Notes: generated by a model from the sequence alone, not told the origin. 64,000 nucleotides of DNA from Theristus sp. LFF4_11 (GCA_030248135.1 JASANC010005241.1:53404-117403); one strand, 5' to 3'. Numbered from the stretch's first letter, positions 21,293 through 33,710 are shown. A program made the numbers and translations.

Positions 21293-24200
21293 TCAAAATG
21301 CGGTCGTCGCCTTTTGCGCAGAGGACGGCGATGGAGTCTTGGATATTTCCAATGCATGCAGGTCGACCGTTATTTTATGAACATCAGTGCCGTTGTTTCG
21401 TTCTTTGTTTCTTCCGACGTTATTGAATTCCATGTTCGTTGTCTTGCCAGCATTCTTGACAATTAGCAGCTCGGCACGTTCATCTGCTTCGCTCGATTCT
21501 TTTGCCGACACGTCGGCCTGGCTGTTGTCCTTGGTTGGGCTGTCATCGTCTTCTCGAATGTAGTCTTCGACTGAGTCCAGGCTGTCCGTCATGAATGTCT
21601 GCTGCGTGACCTGCGGTTGTGGCATTTTTTCGTGTTGATCAGGCATTTCTTGAGTTTCCGTCTCGCGATCTTGATCTCGTAGCAGCGAAATGCGATCGCC
21701 ATTTTGATCGGCAATATCTATTGCATCCTCTAGACTGCTGCTGGTACCGCCGGTGGCCTTATTCTTTTTTTCTTTATTTTTTAGTGACATCGACCTTGAC
21801 GTCGGACGTAGGCCTAAATTCGAGTGCTGCTTTACTTCATGTTCTTTATCGACGTTTTTATCAATGTTCATAAAAACAAAAAACTGCACACAACGAGTGA
21901 TCGTTATGTAACGACTCTTCTCCAGGTTCACCTTGGTAGTCGTAAATTGGCTGGTAACACAGCGCAGCAGCACATTGTCTTCATGACCATTTGTAATTCA
22001 CCGACCTGGCTCCAACTCCGGCACCCTGACGTAAACTGGGCGATACAGCAGTACACTGTCTTCATCTGCACCGGTTCCGTCGTACACTTGACCAAGTTGG
22101 AATTCGGGTGAAACGTACAGTCCACCCTCGACGTGTGAAGAGCAAAATTCTGAGGTGATAGAAAATTACTTTAGCTTGTGAAAACTGGGACTGTTTTGTT
22201 TTAAAAACAACACCGACCATATTCTACGACAGGTTGCTGTGGGCTGTTCGGAATGCGAAATGGTACCGTTGCCACCGTGAATGGGAAATCCATGTGCAGT
22301 TCCTCGACTGATTTTTCATTTTCCAGACATACCTTGAAATTGGAATAAAGTTAGAAAAAAGGCCGTTCATTTAGAACGCGTACATATTTGTTTAAAAATG
22401 CACCTTCAGCACATAATAAATTTGTATCAGCCTGCAGACGCCAATCAGCGTCGGTGGAACGGTGGGCAAGCGAATTGGCTGCTCCAATGTTGAGTCGTAT
22501 TTTCCACCGCTGAATGCTGGAATCCGAGGCGAGCGATGTTCAAGGACAGAATGTGTGGATGTGCGATTAACGCCAAGCACGCCCTTGTCAATATAATATT
22601 CGACGCACTAAACAGAACAGAAACAGCTATAGGTTTCATTTGGAATTTATGTGATATGAATTTGAAATACCGAAACGAACCCAGATTTAGGTCTTGTTTT
22701 TAACCAGAGATAACAGAAAACAGTGTGCAGAACGCCATCAAATAAGGTGCCCATTAAGTTTTTGTCATTACGTGCCCATTCACCCCTCGGCGGAGCTAAA
22801 TCCCCGAGCGCACGGACAAGTACACGGATATGCACTACCTCCCAAGCCATGAGGGAGACCTAAACTTAAATGCTGCTCAAATACTAAATGCTAAATTAAA
22901 TGCTGACCTGAACAATTCGAAATTTCACCGCCATTGCTTGATCAGTCCGATTTTCAATTTCGGCACAGATTCGAATCTTTTCACCGCAAACGTAAGCCGT
23001 TCGTTCCAGAATAATTCTCAGAGCCAGCGGGCCTCGACGACAACAAAGACAGCAATCGGTTTTATGCTCCTGGCCAACCATAGGACTCTGAATTTTTTTG
23101 ACTTTCCAAAACTTTTTGATATACTGGTTTGTTTAATACGATATAATTAATTTAATCTAGTTAAATTTAATTAATTTAATTTAATACGACAGGAAATTGA
23201 ATTTGTCAGCACTACGTACCAAATATTTCTCGTCCATGCAATCAATGAACGGCCCGATAATTGTAAAATACTTGATGCCCTGCGGTGGACTCGCATATGG
23301 AATGTCGATAACAACCTGGAATCAATTTCTGTCAAACTAATTAAAAAATGAGCGATGAAAAATAGTAACCTTGATATAATATCGGATCGTCCCAGCCTTC
23401 GACTCAAACGAACATGGCAGCGCTGATTGCGGTAATTGAAACAAAAATGGAAATTCGTGGGCCCCGCGTGGTAGAATTGGAATGCTGCCGTCTTCTTCGT
23501 GTTTATCTGACGAAAGTAAACTACCGTATTACCCCAATAAACCCCCATGGGGGATTAATACGTCAGCGACTTTATTGGTGGGGGGGGGGGGGGGTTATTT
23601 ACAAACAAATTCTAGGGGTGGGGGTTTATTGAAAAATAGCAAAAATACCTTGCATGGCAGGCAAGAAAGTGCAGAAACTTCTACTTTTCACAGAGATTTC
23701 CTTTTGTAACAGCCTTTTGTAATGAAATTACTATTAGCTCATCCCTTTGGGGCCTTTGGTAGCACAATTTCACCTATGTCACTGCATTCAGCCACTGAAT
23801 TAGCTGGGTATGTGTTTCAAACAGGTTTCCAATTAACCCCCATTCTGGGATTATTTGTGGGGGGAGGATTATTCGGAAACATGTCGTGGGGTGGCGGTTT
23901 ATTGGTGGGGGGATTAATGGGGGGGGGTTAATGGGGGTAATACGGTATATGCAGACGAAAGTAAACTATAGTCATAAAATAAAAGAAAAAAAATTTATAC
24001 CTCTACCCCAGATGACCGCTTTATCATCGAGCAAATATTGGTCATCCTTCACTGTTCTTCTTTCGCCGCTTTTCATAATCTTCCATTCTGCATGCGCTTT
24101 ACCGCGCAGTATCACGCGAATTCCTGCAATTGTTTGTTCATGATTTTACGAAAAAAAGTAATGGGATTCGCTTTTTTAGAATTGATTTGATAAAAAACGT

Positions 24201-24325
24201 AAAACCAACCAACCTCTGATTTTGAAGTTTTCTGAGTTTTCAAGGCACACGTGTCCGGCTAGCGTTTCGCCAGCGTAATAGACGTCTTTGTCCAGGCGAA
24301 TATCAAATGCTCGTATGTAATCCAT
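21293..24325 (-). CDS. Alpha-arrestin (ARRDC-type) adaptor
   Basis: Alpha-arrestins are cytoplasmic adaptors that link membrane cargo to endocytosis and ubiquitination. Coding exons: 24325-24214, 24123-24001, 23506-23370, 23315-23220, 23087-22908, 22607-22404, 22332-22218, 22149-22006 and about 21843-21293, giving about 553 aa. N-arrestin fold: RLDKDVYYAGETLAGHVCLE, then an LPRGAHEFPFLFQLP block and GTIRYYIK. C-arrestin fold: a Cys-rich turn CCLCCRRGPLALRI, YVCGEKIRICAEIENRT, PTVPPTL, then FPFTVATVPFRIP and YVSPEFQLGQVYDG. These are family hallmarks in the usual order. The roughly 180-residue C-tail is acidic and Ser-rich, and I see no PPxY motif. The last acceptor (near 21844) is weak, so the first residues of the tail are uncertain. 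An intron acceptor just before the ATG implies an upstream non-coding exon. Confidence 0.9.
23522..23947. mobile_element. Family E element copy 1 (TACCGTATT termini, poly-G/C interior)
   Basis: The element begins TACCGTATTACCCC and ends GGGGGTAATACGGTA. Inside are long G runs and TTAATGGGGG/GGGTTTATT words flanking a 0.2-kb unique core. A second copy with the same ends and core is at 47032-47488 in opposite orientation. Here it lies in the arrestin intron 23507-24000, only 15 nt from the acceptor. The 15-mer GACGAAAGTAAACTA occurs on both sides, at about 23509-23523 and again just past 23950, as a target duplication would. Confidence 0.8.
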
Positions 24326-25519
24326 ATCGCAATACTGAAATGATAAGAAATTGAAATAAAATAATGTGCAATAATAAAATAGTAGTTTTTTCTGTACGAT
24401 CTACAATTCAAATTCAAAATCCCGATGAGATTCTATGGCCTTAAACAGTTCTTAAAGATGAGTTCTTAAACAACTCCATTTCATTTTGTTTCAAACAGTG
24501 CGTATATATTTAAACTTTAAGCTAAACAATCAACACCCATTGTTCAGAGGCTCAATTAATTGTCGTTCGGCTTCGATAATAATTGACGTGAACAAGTTTT
24601 TGAAGAACAGTTAGCATTATGCAATTAAAAACAGCAGGTGTTTGTTGATTGCACAACATAAACAAAAATGTGAAAAGCAGCTACACATACACATTGTTGC
24701 AAGACGACGAACGAACAAATATCATACATATCGGTTTCAGATGTGAATCACAACGACAGAAACAAAACTAAAATTACCCCAATCGGTCGCGAACAGACAC
24801 AAACAGTGCGACACAAACCGATGGAACTGGTTAACGCGGGTAAAAAACGGTCATACTTTTTTCACATTCTCTTTATAATTTTGTCCTTTTCATGTGCGCT
24901 TTTATGCCAACCGAAGAAGTAATCCGCGGTACACTCTAGCAGAAATATGCAGTACCGTACCGCTCTTGGGTATTTTCTAGTTGTTTTACCCAGATGAAGT
25001 GGCTGAGCTTGAGCTTTTCTGATGCCTGTTTTTTACTTCTATCGGGAGAAAAAAGATTGCTCATTTTTTTTCGCCGGGGTTTGTATTTTCATTCTGACTT
25101 GAAGGAAACTAATAGTTGTTGCAAAAGAGCTTATATGTATAAGCTTTTTTGTTTTGGTTCGTTTTATGGTGACCCAAACCACAAGCTACGAGCTTCAACA
25201 ACATCTTAGTTTAGTACGGTGCATATGGCACAGCGCATCCAGCTGTATTGAAAATAATCAAATATGCAAGCTTTATATTGCTTTTCCGATGAGATCAAAA
25301 AGTCACACAGCTACAGCGCTACAGAATCCAAACTTGGCAAAAAAACAAAAAGTTTTATTCTCTCTGCATTGGCAAGAAACAAAATATCGCGTGCTGATTG
25401 AATGATAGCCGGTCAGTAGTGGACAGATATTTTTCTGCGCAACTGTATCTCCATTCGATGTATGCATTTGTTGTGTTTGTATATTTTCATGGTTCAAGTT
25501 CAAGCGGCATATTTTTACT
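24326..25519. other. Upstream region of the arrestin gene
   Basis: This holds the 5' non-coding exon and promoter of the minus-strand arrestin, followed by AT-rich DNA. Plus-strand frames at 24994-25209 and 25154-25405 overlap each other and show no domain. Nothing else is supported. Confidence 0.45.
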
Positions 25520-26612
25520 ATTTATTTAAAAAAAATCGCCAAACTTGTTTTGGTAACAAATTTGAAGTAAAGAAAAACGGAACGTTTTTTGAACAACTGA
25601 TTTAAAAAAGTTGCGTTGGTCGTAAAACCGCTTTTTTGTAGCTGGCACATTTTTAGCTACACCTGCGTATTTAAACAAATTCAAAAAATGCGAGCCTTTC
25701 TGTAGCTGGCACATTTTTAGCTACACCTGCGTATTTAAACAAATTCAAAAAATGCGAAGTTTTTTAATTTTACCCGTTCACCTCAAACCAAATCAAACTT
25801 TCTGCAGTAAAGTGAAATTGAATGAAACATATATCATTGACATTTTTAAATTACCCGTTTAAAAAAATTAATGCTTGTTTACCCATTTAACTTTACATGT
25901 TCCAAATCTTTTTGTAAAAAGTGAAAATGAATGGAAAATTTAAAACGTAATTTAAAATTCAAAATATCTGTTCAAAAAATCACACAATTTTGATTTTTGT
26001 GTTTGGCAATTTTTTCTAAACCTGCGGTATTAAAAAATTGAAATGCAAAAACATCTGCTTTATTGTGGACTGTCGCACCATTTTAGTGTTTCGTTAAGGA
26101 AACCGATTTTTTCTGATTTCGCTATTGGTTGTTCCGACAACGTAAATATATTTGTTTATCGAACTCCTCTGAATTCGAAAAAGCACGTCTTAGTCAAAGC
26201 TAACTCTTACTTAAGCCAAATTTTTTAAGATTAAAAAATTTTGTTTTGTATGCCAGAAGTGCAATGTGAAATTTCAATGAAATTTACTTGTTTTGAACCC
26301 AAAGTGCAACTTGCAATGCCGATGTCGATGCGCGTTTTGCAACCCGATTTAAAAAAAAAAGTTCAAACTTTTTTCAAAGACGGTTTTGTTACATCTATCC
26401 AAGTCGATCAAGTTTTGATCAGCCACGCTTCCATTTGCCTATGCTGCGCTGAACTGTCTCTGTTGACCAAAGAGCATCATGATGACTTCAGTAATGAAGA
26501 GCGTTTGGAGTAGACAATTTCAAATGGCATAGATATTAGGTAAAGAAAATTGATTTTTTTTAAATAGCAAAAATGGGCGCCAATTCAAATCGCCCAAAAA
26601 TGACACGCGGTT

Positions 26613-26650
<38 letters not shown>
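26613..26650 (+). repeat. (GACA)n microsatellite
   Basis: About nine tandem GACA units follow ACACGCGGTTACA. Similar shorter tracts end the related repeat units at 27396 and 28916, which points to a shared element terminus. Confidence 0.9.
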
Positions 26651-26651
<1 letters not shown>

Positions 26652-28565
26652 CTTTGTAAATTTAATAATATAGAAAATTACCGTTTTTTTCAATTACCCG
26701 TTTTAAAAAAGCGAATGCTTTTTTGCCCGTTTACCTTAACATAAGTCAGGCCTTTTTTGCAAAGTGAAAATGCGAAGTTTATGATTTTGCTATTTTTACC
26801 CGTTCACCCTAACTTAAGTCGAGCCTTTTTGTAAGTGAAGTAAAATTAAAAATATAAAAACAACGTTTTTTCAATTACCCGTTTCAAAAAGCTAATGCTT
26901 CTTTTACCCGTTTACCCTAACATAAGCCAAGCCTTTCTTGTAAAGTGAAAATGAATAGCAGAAACAAAAAAGTGACGTTTTTAAGTCTCGTTATACAGTC
27001 CTTGTTCTTTTTACCCGTTTACTCTAACATAACCCAAGCCATTTGCAAAGTGAAAATAATAGGGAAATACCATTGCGACCCAATTAAAAATAACTAATTT
27101 TTGTCAAAGACGGTTTTGTTACATCTTTCGCAGTCACTCGTCAGGTTTTGAGCAGCAACATATGCCATTTGCCCACCGTGCATTACGTTAAAACTGTCGC
27201 TCACAGGCATAACCGTAGAGTATCAACTTGAAAAGAGTATCATGATGACTTTCAGTTATGAAGAGCGGCGCTTTGTTTAAACAATTTCAAGTGATGATAT
27301 TAAAAATAGATAAAGATTGAGATTGGGATGAAGCTTTCTTAAATGGCAAAAATGGCAAAAATAACAAAAAATGGGCGCCAATTCAAAAGTGTGACGGACA
27401 GACAGACAGACAGACAGACAAATTGTAAATTTAGTAGTAGTAGACTAGCCAATTGACCCGAGCGTATGTGGCTTAATCAATGCCAAGCCTTTTTGGTGAA
27501 GTGGCATTGACTTAGAAAGAAAAAACAGTAACGTTTACTGAATAATAACCCTGAAGAAAATTTACCTTGTGCTGCCGTTAAGTCGCCTACAATACAATAT
27601 TTTTTAATGTATTTAAATAAATTAAACATGCGAAGTTTATGATTTTGCTATTTTTACCCGTTTACCCTAACCGAAGGCAAGCCTTTTTGTAAGTGAAGTA
27701 AAATTGAATAAAAAATATAAAAACTAACGTTTTTTTCATTTACCCGTTTTAAAAAGCTAATGCTTTTTTACCCGTTTACCTAAGCCAAGCCTTTTTTGTA
27801 AAGTGAAAATGCGAAGTTTATGATTTTGCTATTTTTTCCCCGTTCACCCTAACCTAAGTCAACCCTTTTTGTATGTGAAGTAAGATTGAATAAAAACATA
27901 AAAATTAACGTTTTTTAATTACCCGTTTTAAAAAGCTAATGCTTCTTTGACCCGTTTACCTAAGCTAAGCCTTTTTTGCAAAGTGAAAATGCGAAGTTTA
28001 TGATTTTGCTATTTTTACCCGTTCACCCTAACCTAAGTCAAGCCTTTTTGTAAGTTAAGTAAGATTGAATAAAAAATATAAAAATTAACGTTTTTTGATT
28101 AAAAATTACCCGTTTTAAAAAATTTACCCGATAACCCTAACATAAGCCAAGCCTTTTTTCTAAAGCGAAAATGAATAGAAGAAACAAAAAAGTGACGTTT
28201 ATAATTTCGTTTTGCAGTCATTGCTTCTTTTTACCCGTTTATATATAAAATACCCCAACATGACCCAAACATTTTGCAAAGTGAAAATGAATGGTAAATA
28301 CCATTTCGACCCAATTAAAAACTTTTTAATTAAACTTTTTTCAGAGACGGTTTTGTTACATCTTTCGCAGTCGCTCGTCAAGTTTTGAGCAGCAACAATT
28401 GCCAGTTAACCATCGTGCGTTACGTTGAAATTATCGCTCATAACCATGGAGTATCAATTTGAAAATGAAACATGAAGTATCCTTTTCAATGAACTTTACT
28501 TGTTTTGAATCCAAAGTGCAACTTGCAATGCCGATGTCGATGCGTTTTGCAACCCGATTTTTAAA

Positions 28566-28700
28566 AACAAAAAAGTTCAAACTTTTTTCAAAGACGGTTT
28601 TGTTACATCTTTCCCAGTCGATCATCAAGTTTAAAAACAAAAAAGTTCAAACTTTTTTCAAAGACGGTTTTGTTACATCTTTCCCAGTCGATCATCAAGT
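28566..28700 (+). repeat. Tandem duplication of a 69-bp segment
   Basis: The segment starting AAAAACAAAAAAGTTCAAAC and ending near CCCAGTCGATCATCAAGTTT is present twice in direct tandem with essentially no differences. The duplication is therefore recent compared with the decayed surrounding repeats. Confidence 0.8.
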
Positions 28701-29000
28701 TTTGATCAGCCATGCTTCCATTTGATGCTGCGCTGAACTGTCTCTGTTGACCAAAGAGTATCATGATGACTCCAGCAATGAAGAGCGACGTTTTGAGAAA
28801 ACAATCTCAACTGGCGAAAACAATCTCAACTGGCGTTAATAAAAAAATAGGTTAAGGAAATTCAGATGGAGTTTTCTTAAATAGCAAAAATTGGGCGCCA
28901 ATTCAAAAGTGTGACGGACAGACAGACAGACAGACAGACAAATTGTAAATTTAGTAGTAATAGATGTAGAGTCATGATTAGCGGCAGAAGGACCACTGAA

Positions 29001-29387
29001 TATGTACTTGCACATAGATGAATAAAGAATATAAATAAATACCGAGAACAAATAGATTTAATGTATAATCCACGTGCATTTAAAAAGATATACGACAAGA
29101 GACCAGACGCAAGGAGATCTATCCAATGAAAAACCAAAACATTATTGGACCAAGATGGCCACCCGCAATGCAAGACCACGTATAAACATCTGTTTTATTA
29201 CAAATCAGAAACAAAACAAGAATAGCAAAAGTTATTTCTAAAAAGCTAAATCAGCTGCTGAACTGCGGTTTTTTGAAATATCAAAATCCTCTTTTGAAAG
29301 GATAAATCAATATATCAAAATTATGTTTGAACATTGCATGAGTATGGTTGCGGATGAAATAAGTTTTATATACTACGTAAATGCATG
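29001..29387. other. No feature recognised
   Basis: AT-rich spacer between the repeat cluster and mariner-like element B. Only unsupported short frames are present. Confidence 0.5.
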
Positions 29388-30543
29388 TACAGGGTGCCCC
29401 AAAAAAACATAACAAAAGTAAACGGCTCGTGCGGCCGACTGGTTGAACGTGAAGCCGTGAAATTTGAAGCACTTTTAGAACAAAGGAACACATTTTGTGT
29501 GTTCAAATTTTATTCCGAAATTCTACTTTTTCAATAATAGTTCAGCAGAAATACGTAAAAACTCAAAAATCACCTAAATTCAGTTTTTTAACTCAAGAAA
29601 AACATCATTGTCGACATCGAGAATCTTATCTGGCAGTGGCACAAGCTCATCGTCAGCTTCAACTTCACTGATGTCATCATGTTCATGATCACGGTCGTTC
29701 AGTTTCATTTTTCTCGGTTGCTTGCTCAATGTGTTTTTCAGTGTTCTCAATGAACACCGACTTTCAATGTTTGAAACTGATGATCACTTTCTGGTGCAGC
29801 GCCCGATCATCGATAATTTTTTTGCACACCGCTGCAGTGGTGGGCGCCGAAAATGTCCCACATTATCCGTCAGATGCCCCCAAACGCAGAAGTCAAAGGC
29901 TTCATGTCCGGACTCCTTTCGGGCCCTATTCAATTCTGCCCATGCGGCCGATCCAGCGGTCACCGAACGACGCCGACAGCCACTCGCGCACTTGTTTCAA
30001 TTTTCCTCTTGACTTATGGGTTTGGGGCACCTGAAGAAAATTGTGTACCGTTCGGCCCCCAACATTTTCGACAATTTGAAAACCAAAATTCGCAGTGGTG
30101 TGCAAAGAATCAACGATGGTCGGGCGCTGCAACAGAATTGTTCATCAATTTCGAACACCGAATGTCGGCAATCATTGAGAACAATGAAAAAGACATTGAG
30201 CAGCTGAAAAAAGTGAAACTAAAGGGTCGAGAGAATAAAGATGATGAGTGTCTGATGAGATCAGTGAAGACGAAGCTGAAGATGAACTTGCACCACTGCC
30301 ATATGTGAATCTCGATGACGACAACGATGCTTATCCTGAGTCAAAATGCTGAAGTTAGGTGATTTTTGAGTTTTTACGCCTTTCTGCTAAAATATTATTG
30401 AAAAAATGGAATTTCGGGATAAAATTTGGACACACAAAATGTGTTCCTTATTTCTAAAAGTGTTTCAAAGTTCACGGCTTCACGTGCAACCAGTCGGCCG
30501 CACGAGCCATTTACTTTTGTTATGTTTTATGGGACACCCTGTA
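29388..30543 (-). mobile_element. Mariner-like element B with decayed transposase
   Basis: The ends are TACAGGGTGCCCCAAAAAAA and its near reverse complement finishing GGGACACCCTGTA, bounded by TA. The inverted termini match imperfectly for more than 120 bp. Between them the minus strand carries transposase remnants, listed separately. The element lies just downstream of the unknown minus-strand gene ending at 30706. Confidence 0.85.
29845..30060 (-). pseudogene. Mariner transposase catalytic-region remnant
   Basis: On the minus strand one frame reads REWLSASFGDRWIGRMGRIE. Another, shortly after, reads HEAFDFCVWGHLTDNVGHF. These resemble the conserved mariner segments ending in the SPDL.PLDFFLWG.LK signature. 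A stop and a frame change separate them, and the SPD motif has decayed. The gene is dead. The assignment rests on motif resemblance only. Confidence 0.6.
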
Positions 30544-30705
30544 CATATGTGCAAACGTCGTCTGTATGAAGTAATAAGAAAAATACACAAACTCACGCAA
30601 GCCATAGGCTTTTTGTGTTGTATACAGCGGGTCGGTTCGTTCTTTCTCTCTAAGGTTGGTCAGTTCTCCTAATGCGTGGTTCATAATGTAGCTTTGGCTT
30701 AGATC

Positions 30706-32270
30706 TCATGCCAGTGGTTGGTAAAACTTGGCCATCTGATTTGACCATGTCTGGTTTTGTTGACCATAGTCCCAAACAATGGCTTCATCAGCATGTTCGA
30801 GAAGCTGAATAAAAACAGAACCGAATAAAGACACTAGTTTATGGCACCAGGTTTGTAACTCATCATCGACTACCATTTGAAATAATTTTAACATTGACAA
30901 TATTCAAGATAACAAACAGATTTGCTTTGTGCTATACTTTTGTTGTCGCATGTTGAAATCAACAATCAAAAACAGAAAACTTATTTTAATCAAATTTTGT
31001 TTATTAATTTGCCTAGATCGTCGGCGCATTCCTTATTCGTTCAGCTGCTAATATAGTAGAACAACAAAACGCTCAAGAACGTCTAGAATTTGCGCATATA
31101 AAGGGGCAATTAAAATTCATTTTTTAAACTGTAAACCCTCGCCTTGAAACGCTGTAAATTTCAATGAAATTCGAAATGTGCGAATTAGTTCTTTTCAACA
31201 ACGAACTAGCCGATGCCCATTTAGCACGGATCTGAGCTGACATATGAACTGACTGTGTATATATTGTATATTTAGGGAGGGGATGTATGTGTGTACATAA
31301 AGCGTGCATAAGCATGGTATCCAGGCCAGATGACACTAGACATTGCACATGCGTCTATACACGAGCAGCGACAAGATTTTTTCAGTTTGCAATGCACAAG
31401 CTGAGCAGTGTATCTCGCCTATGGTCTCCATGTCTATATCCGGCAAGAATCGTACTGCGTTTTTTCTCTGTTGTTCTCAAAGACGTTGCTGAGCGATATT
31501 GTGTTTGTGCCATGTACACCCTTATGAGGAGCGGATTTATGGATACATCAAATTCAACACATGTCTGCGAGCTGTTCTAGGACGAAGAAATGCCATATCA
31601 TTTATTTGAGTGTGAGATAATGATTTGAGTGTGAAATAATGCATCGCGCCAGATTACCCGAAAAGAAAACATACAGGCACAGAAAAAATTAAAGTAGGAT
31701 CAGCGGAGTTGACAGTTCAAGCACCGACCGGATTAGTTATGCATTTGTTAAAACTGAAATATTAAAATAAGAGTTTTTCAATCTTCAAATATCTAGTCAG
31801 TTTCTTGTTTTATCTGATCCACAGTTACTTGAACAAATGTAATTAATCATTTGAGAAACTTCGCTTTTGTGAGTTAGAAGAAACCTAACTTTCTGGGGGA
31901 AACATGAAGACATTATCGATTGATTCAATAGGGATAGTGCCAGTGAGCCCAAAATAAAAACTGAAAGTGAAACACAGGCTTGAAATGTGCCTGTTCGGCA
32001 GTCGATCAACACAATTATTTTAAAAAACCACATCTTGTAGCAACATTACACACCAATGTACTACCTTTACGGAACAGATGCTCTGGTGTTGTTTGTGGAA
32101 ACGTCAAGGAAAAAAGAAAAACAACAAATTACTAGCAAAACACAACAGAAGCATATTGCTTACCGTGAAGCTGCTTTTGGGAGTCACTTGATGGCACCGG
32201 TTGAGTTCCGCCGGCGTATTCATGTTTTCCAGCGGCAGCATTTCATAGATGGTTTTCGTTAACGTCAGTA
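30706..32270 (-). CDS. C-terminal two exons of an unrecognised protein
   Basis: Exon 32270-32164 is bounded by a CAACAG acceptor and a GTAAGC donor and has one open frame, containing TIYEMLPLENMNTPAEL. Exon 30804-30706 follows a TTTTTATTCAG acceptor and encodes a tail with ADEAIVWDYGQ and TWSNQMAKFYQPL before a TGA stop. The phases match (phase 0 to phase 0), so they can be joined directly across a 1.36-kb intron. The joined tail is 68 aa. The first exon enters in phase 1, so more exons must lie upstream of 32270, but I could not find them. The peptide looks like globular-protein sequence, but I do not recognise a family. Confidence 0.5.
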
Positions 32271-33420
32271 CTGTTGCTTTAGTAAACTTTTTAGTGATTT
32301 ACATGTAGTGTAGTTTGAATGGATTGTTGTGTATGATGTAGTTGTTCACTTCCCCCAGGGTATTTGGACAGCAACAATTACAACGGTGTGTATATATGCC
32401 AAAGTCTTGTAATTGCATGTGTTGTTATACATGTACGTAGCCTGCCCGAAAGTATGCAGACTAAAATTGTATTTTTCGATTTAAATTGCAAAACAAACTA
32501 TAGGTTTTTTTTTCACGCAGCGCATTTCATTACATAAACATAAAGCGAGTCTCAAATGGCACCGCCGTTCTAACTGGCCGTGTTTGTGTACACAACACAA
32601 ACTGCTTCAATACTTCTTCGGAGTTCGCAATGAGCTTCGTCGTGTGTTGTGCTGGTTTTAATTAACCATGGCGTTACTATGGCATCATCAAGTGTGTGTA
32701 TGTGCGAGTCGCGACCTTTAAGCTTCGTTTACACATATATTTTGGTTGATTGGCTAAACTTATAGTGACAAAAATTTTGTTGTTTTAGTGAAACATAAAC
32801 GCTAGTTCGGTGCGAGCTACATACATAGATATTGTGTGAATTATACTTCGTAGGATGTGCTTAACTGTTTTGAGATGACTTTTTATTCCTCGATTCTAAA
32901 ATGAAATAGGGGTTGACAGTCACATTACAGAGAGAAGATGAAAATTTTTAATTTGAGCTCCCATTAGACACTGCAAATTTAAAGAAAAAACTACATGTAC
33001 ATGTACCATGCCTAACTGAATGACACGTTGCGCAGAAAACATTGATTCAAAATATACTATAATAATATACCGTTTTTCGTTTCAGTCGGTCTTGGCCGGC
33101 CCACACTGGCGCATGTGGCTATATAACCCATTCGTCGTTGCTTGGCCAATTGAAGATGAAACGTACGGTGGGTGAACCACTTAACGCTTGAGTTAGTCCA
33201 TCATCCTTACTTACTGCTTTGTGTGTACAGTTTTGAAAGAACACATACAACATTAAGGCAAGCAAGAAATTTTCTGATCGCACATACATTCATTTTTATA
33301 TTCGGTCTTCATTTTGGTGCAGTATCGCTACATTTGACATATTTTTGTTCTTTTCAAATATATACTTGCGCTCAAGAAGGCCTGGTCTCTCAACTGAACG
33401 TCTATTCGTGCAATTTTAGA
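32271..33420. other. Region between the divergent minus-strand gene and USP47
   Basis: This probably contains upstream exons of the minus-strand gene or 5' exons of USP47. One exon-like plus-strand piece, about 33085-33169, has a TTCGTTTCAG acceptor and a GTGGGT donor. In one frame it encodes GPHWRMWLYNPFVVAWPIED. It does not match the USP47 N-terminus that I know, so it is left unassigned. Confidence 0.35.
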
Positions 33421-33710
33421 TGAGAATGACGTCAAATGACAACGATTTTCAGAACGATTTGTGGGAAATGATAAATGATGGATGAAAAAACAGAAGCTCT
33501 TTACTTTGGTTATTTGGTGAGCCCGTTTCATTGCTGTTTTCTTGTATCTATGTCTTCATACAGTAAAATAACTTGGGTTCAGTGGGCGGAATTATGTAGG
33601 AGACACGCTGCTATTTTTCTCTTTTTTGAGTTTTTGACAAAATTATTTTTTAGTTTAATCTAGTTTTTTCCAAGTCAAACAAATCATAATAACAAACAGG
33701 AAACACCTTG

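Larger units (their letters stand above)
25520..29000. repeat. Decayed repeat cluster with ACCCGTTTACCC units and (GACA)n tails
   Basis: Words such as TACCCGTTTACCCTAAC, GCCAAGCCTTTTTTGTAAAG and GCGAAGTTTATGATTTTGC recur many times in the same order, giving a degenerate array with a period of roughly 130-170 bp. At least three longer units end in (GACA)n (near 26613-26650, 27396-27420 and 28916-28940), followed by AATTGTAAATTTAGTA. Units at 26241-26516 and 28459-28725 share a peptide-like frame (FTCFE.KVQLAMPMSMR), which suggests an old coding element. There is also a 67-bp tandem duplication at 25634-25760. Confidence 0.75.

Noticed and set aside
22640..22860. Possible extra arrestin exon on the minus strand
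   Set aside because: The flanking exons (23087-22908 and 22607-22404) join directly in phase and match the family without it.
31287..31580. 97-residue plus-strand frame
   Set aside because: No family, no splice support, and it lies antisense within the intron of the minus-strand gene.
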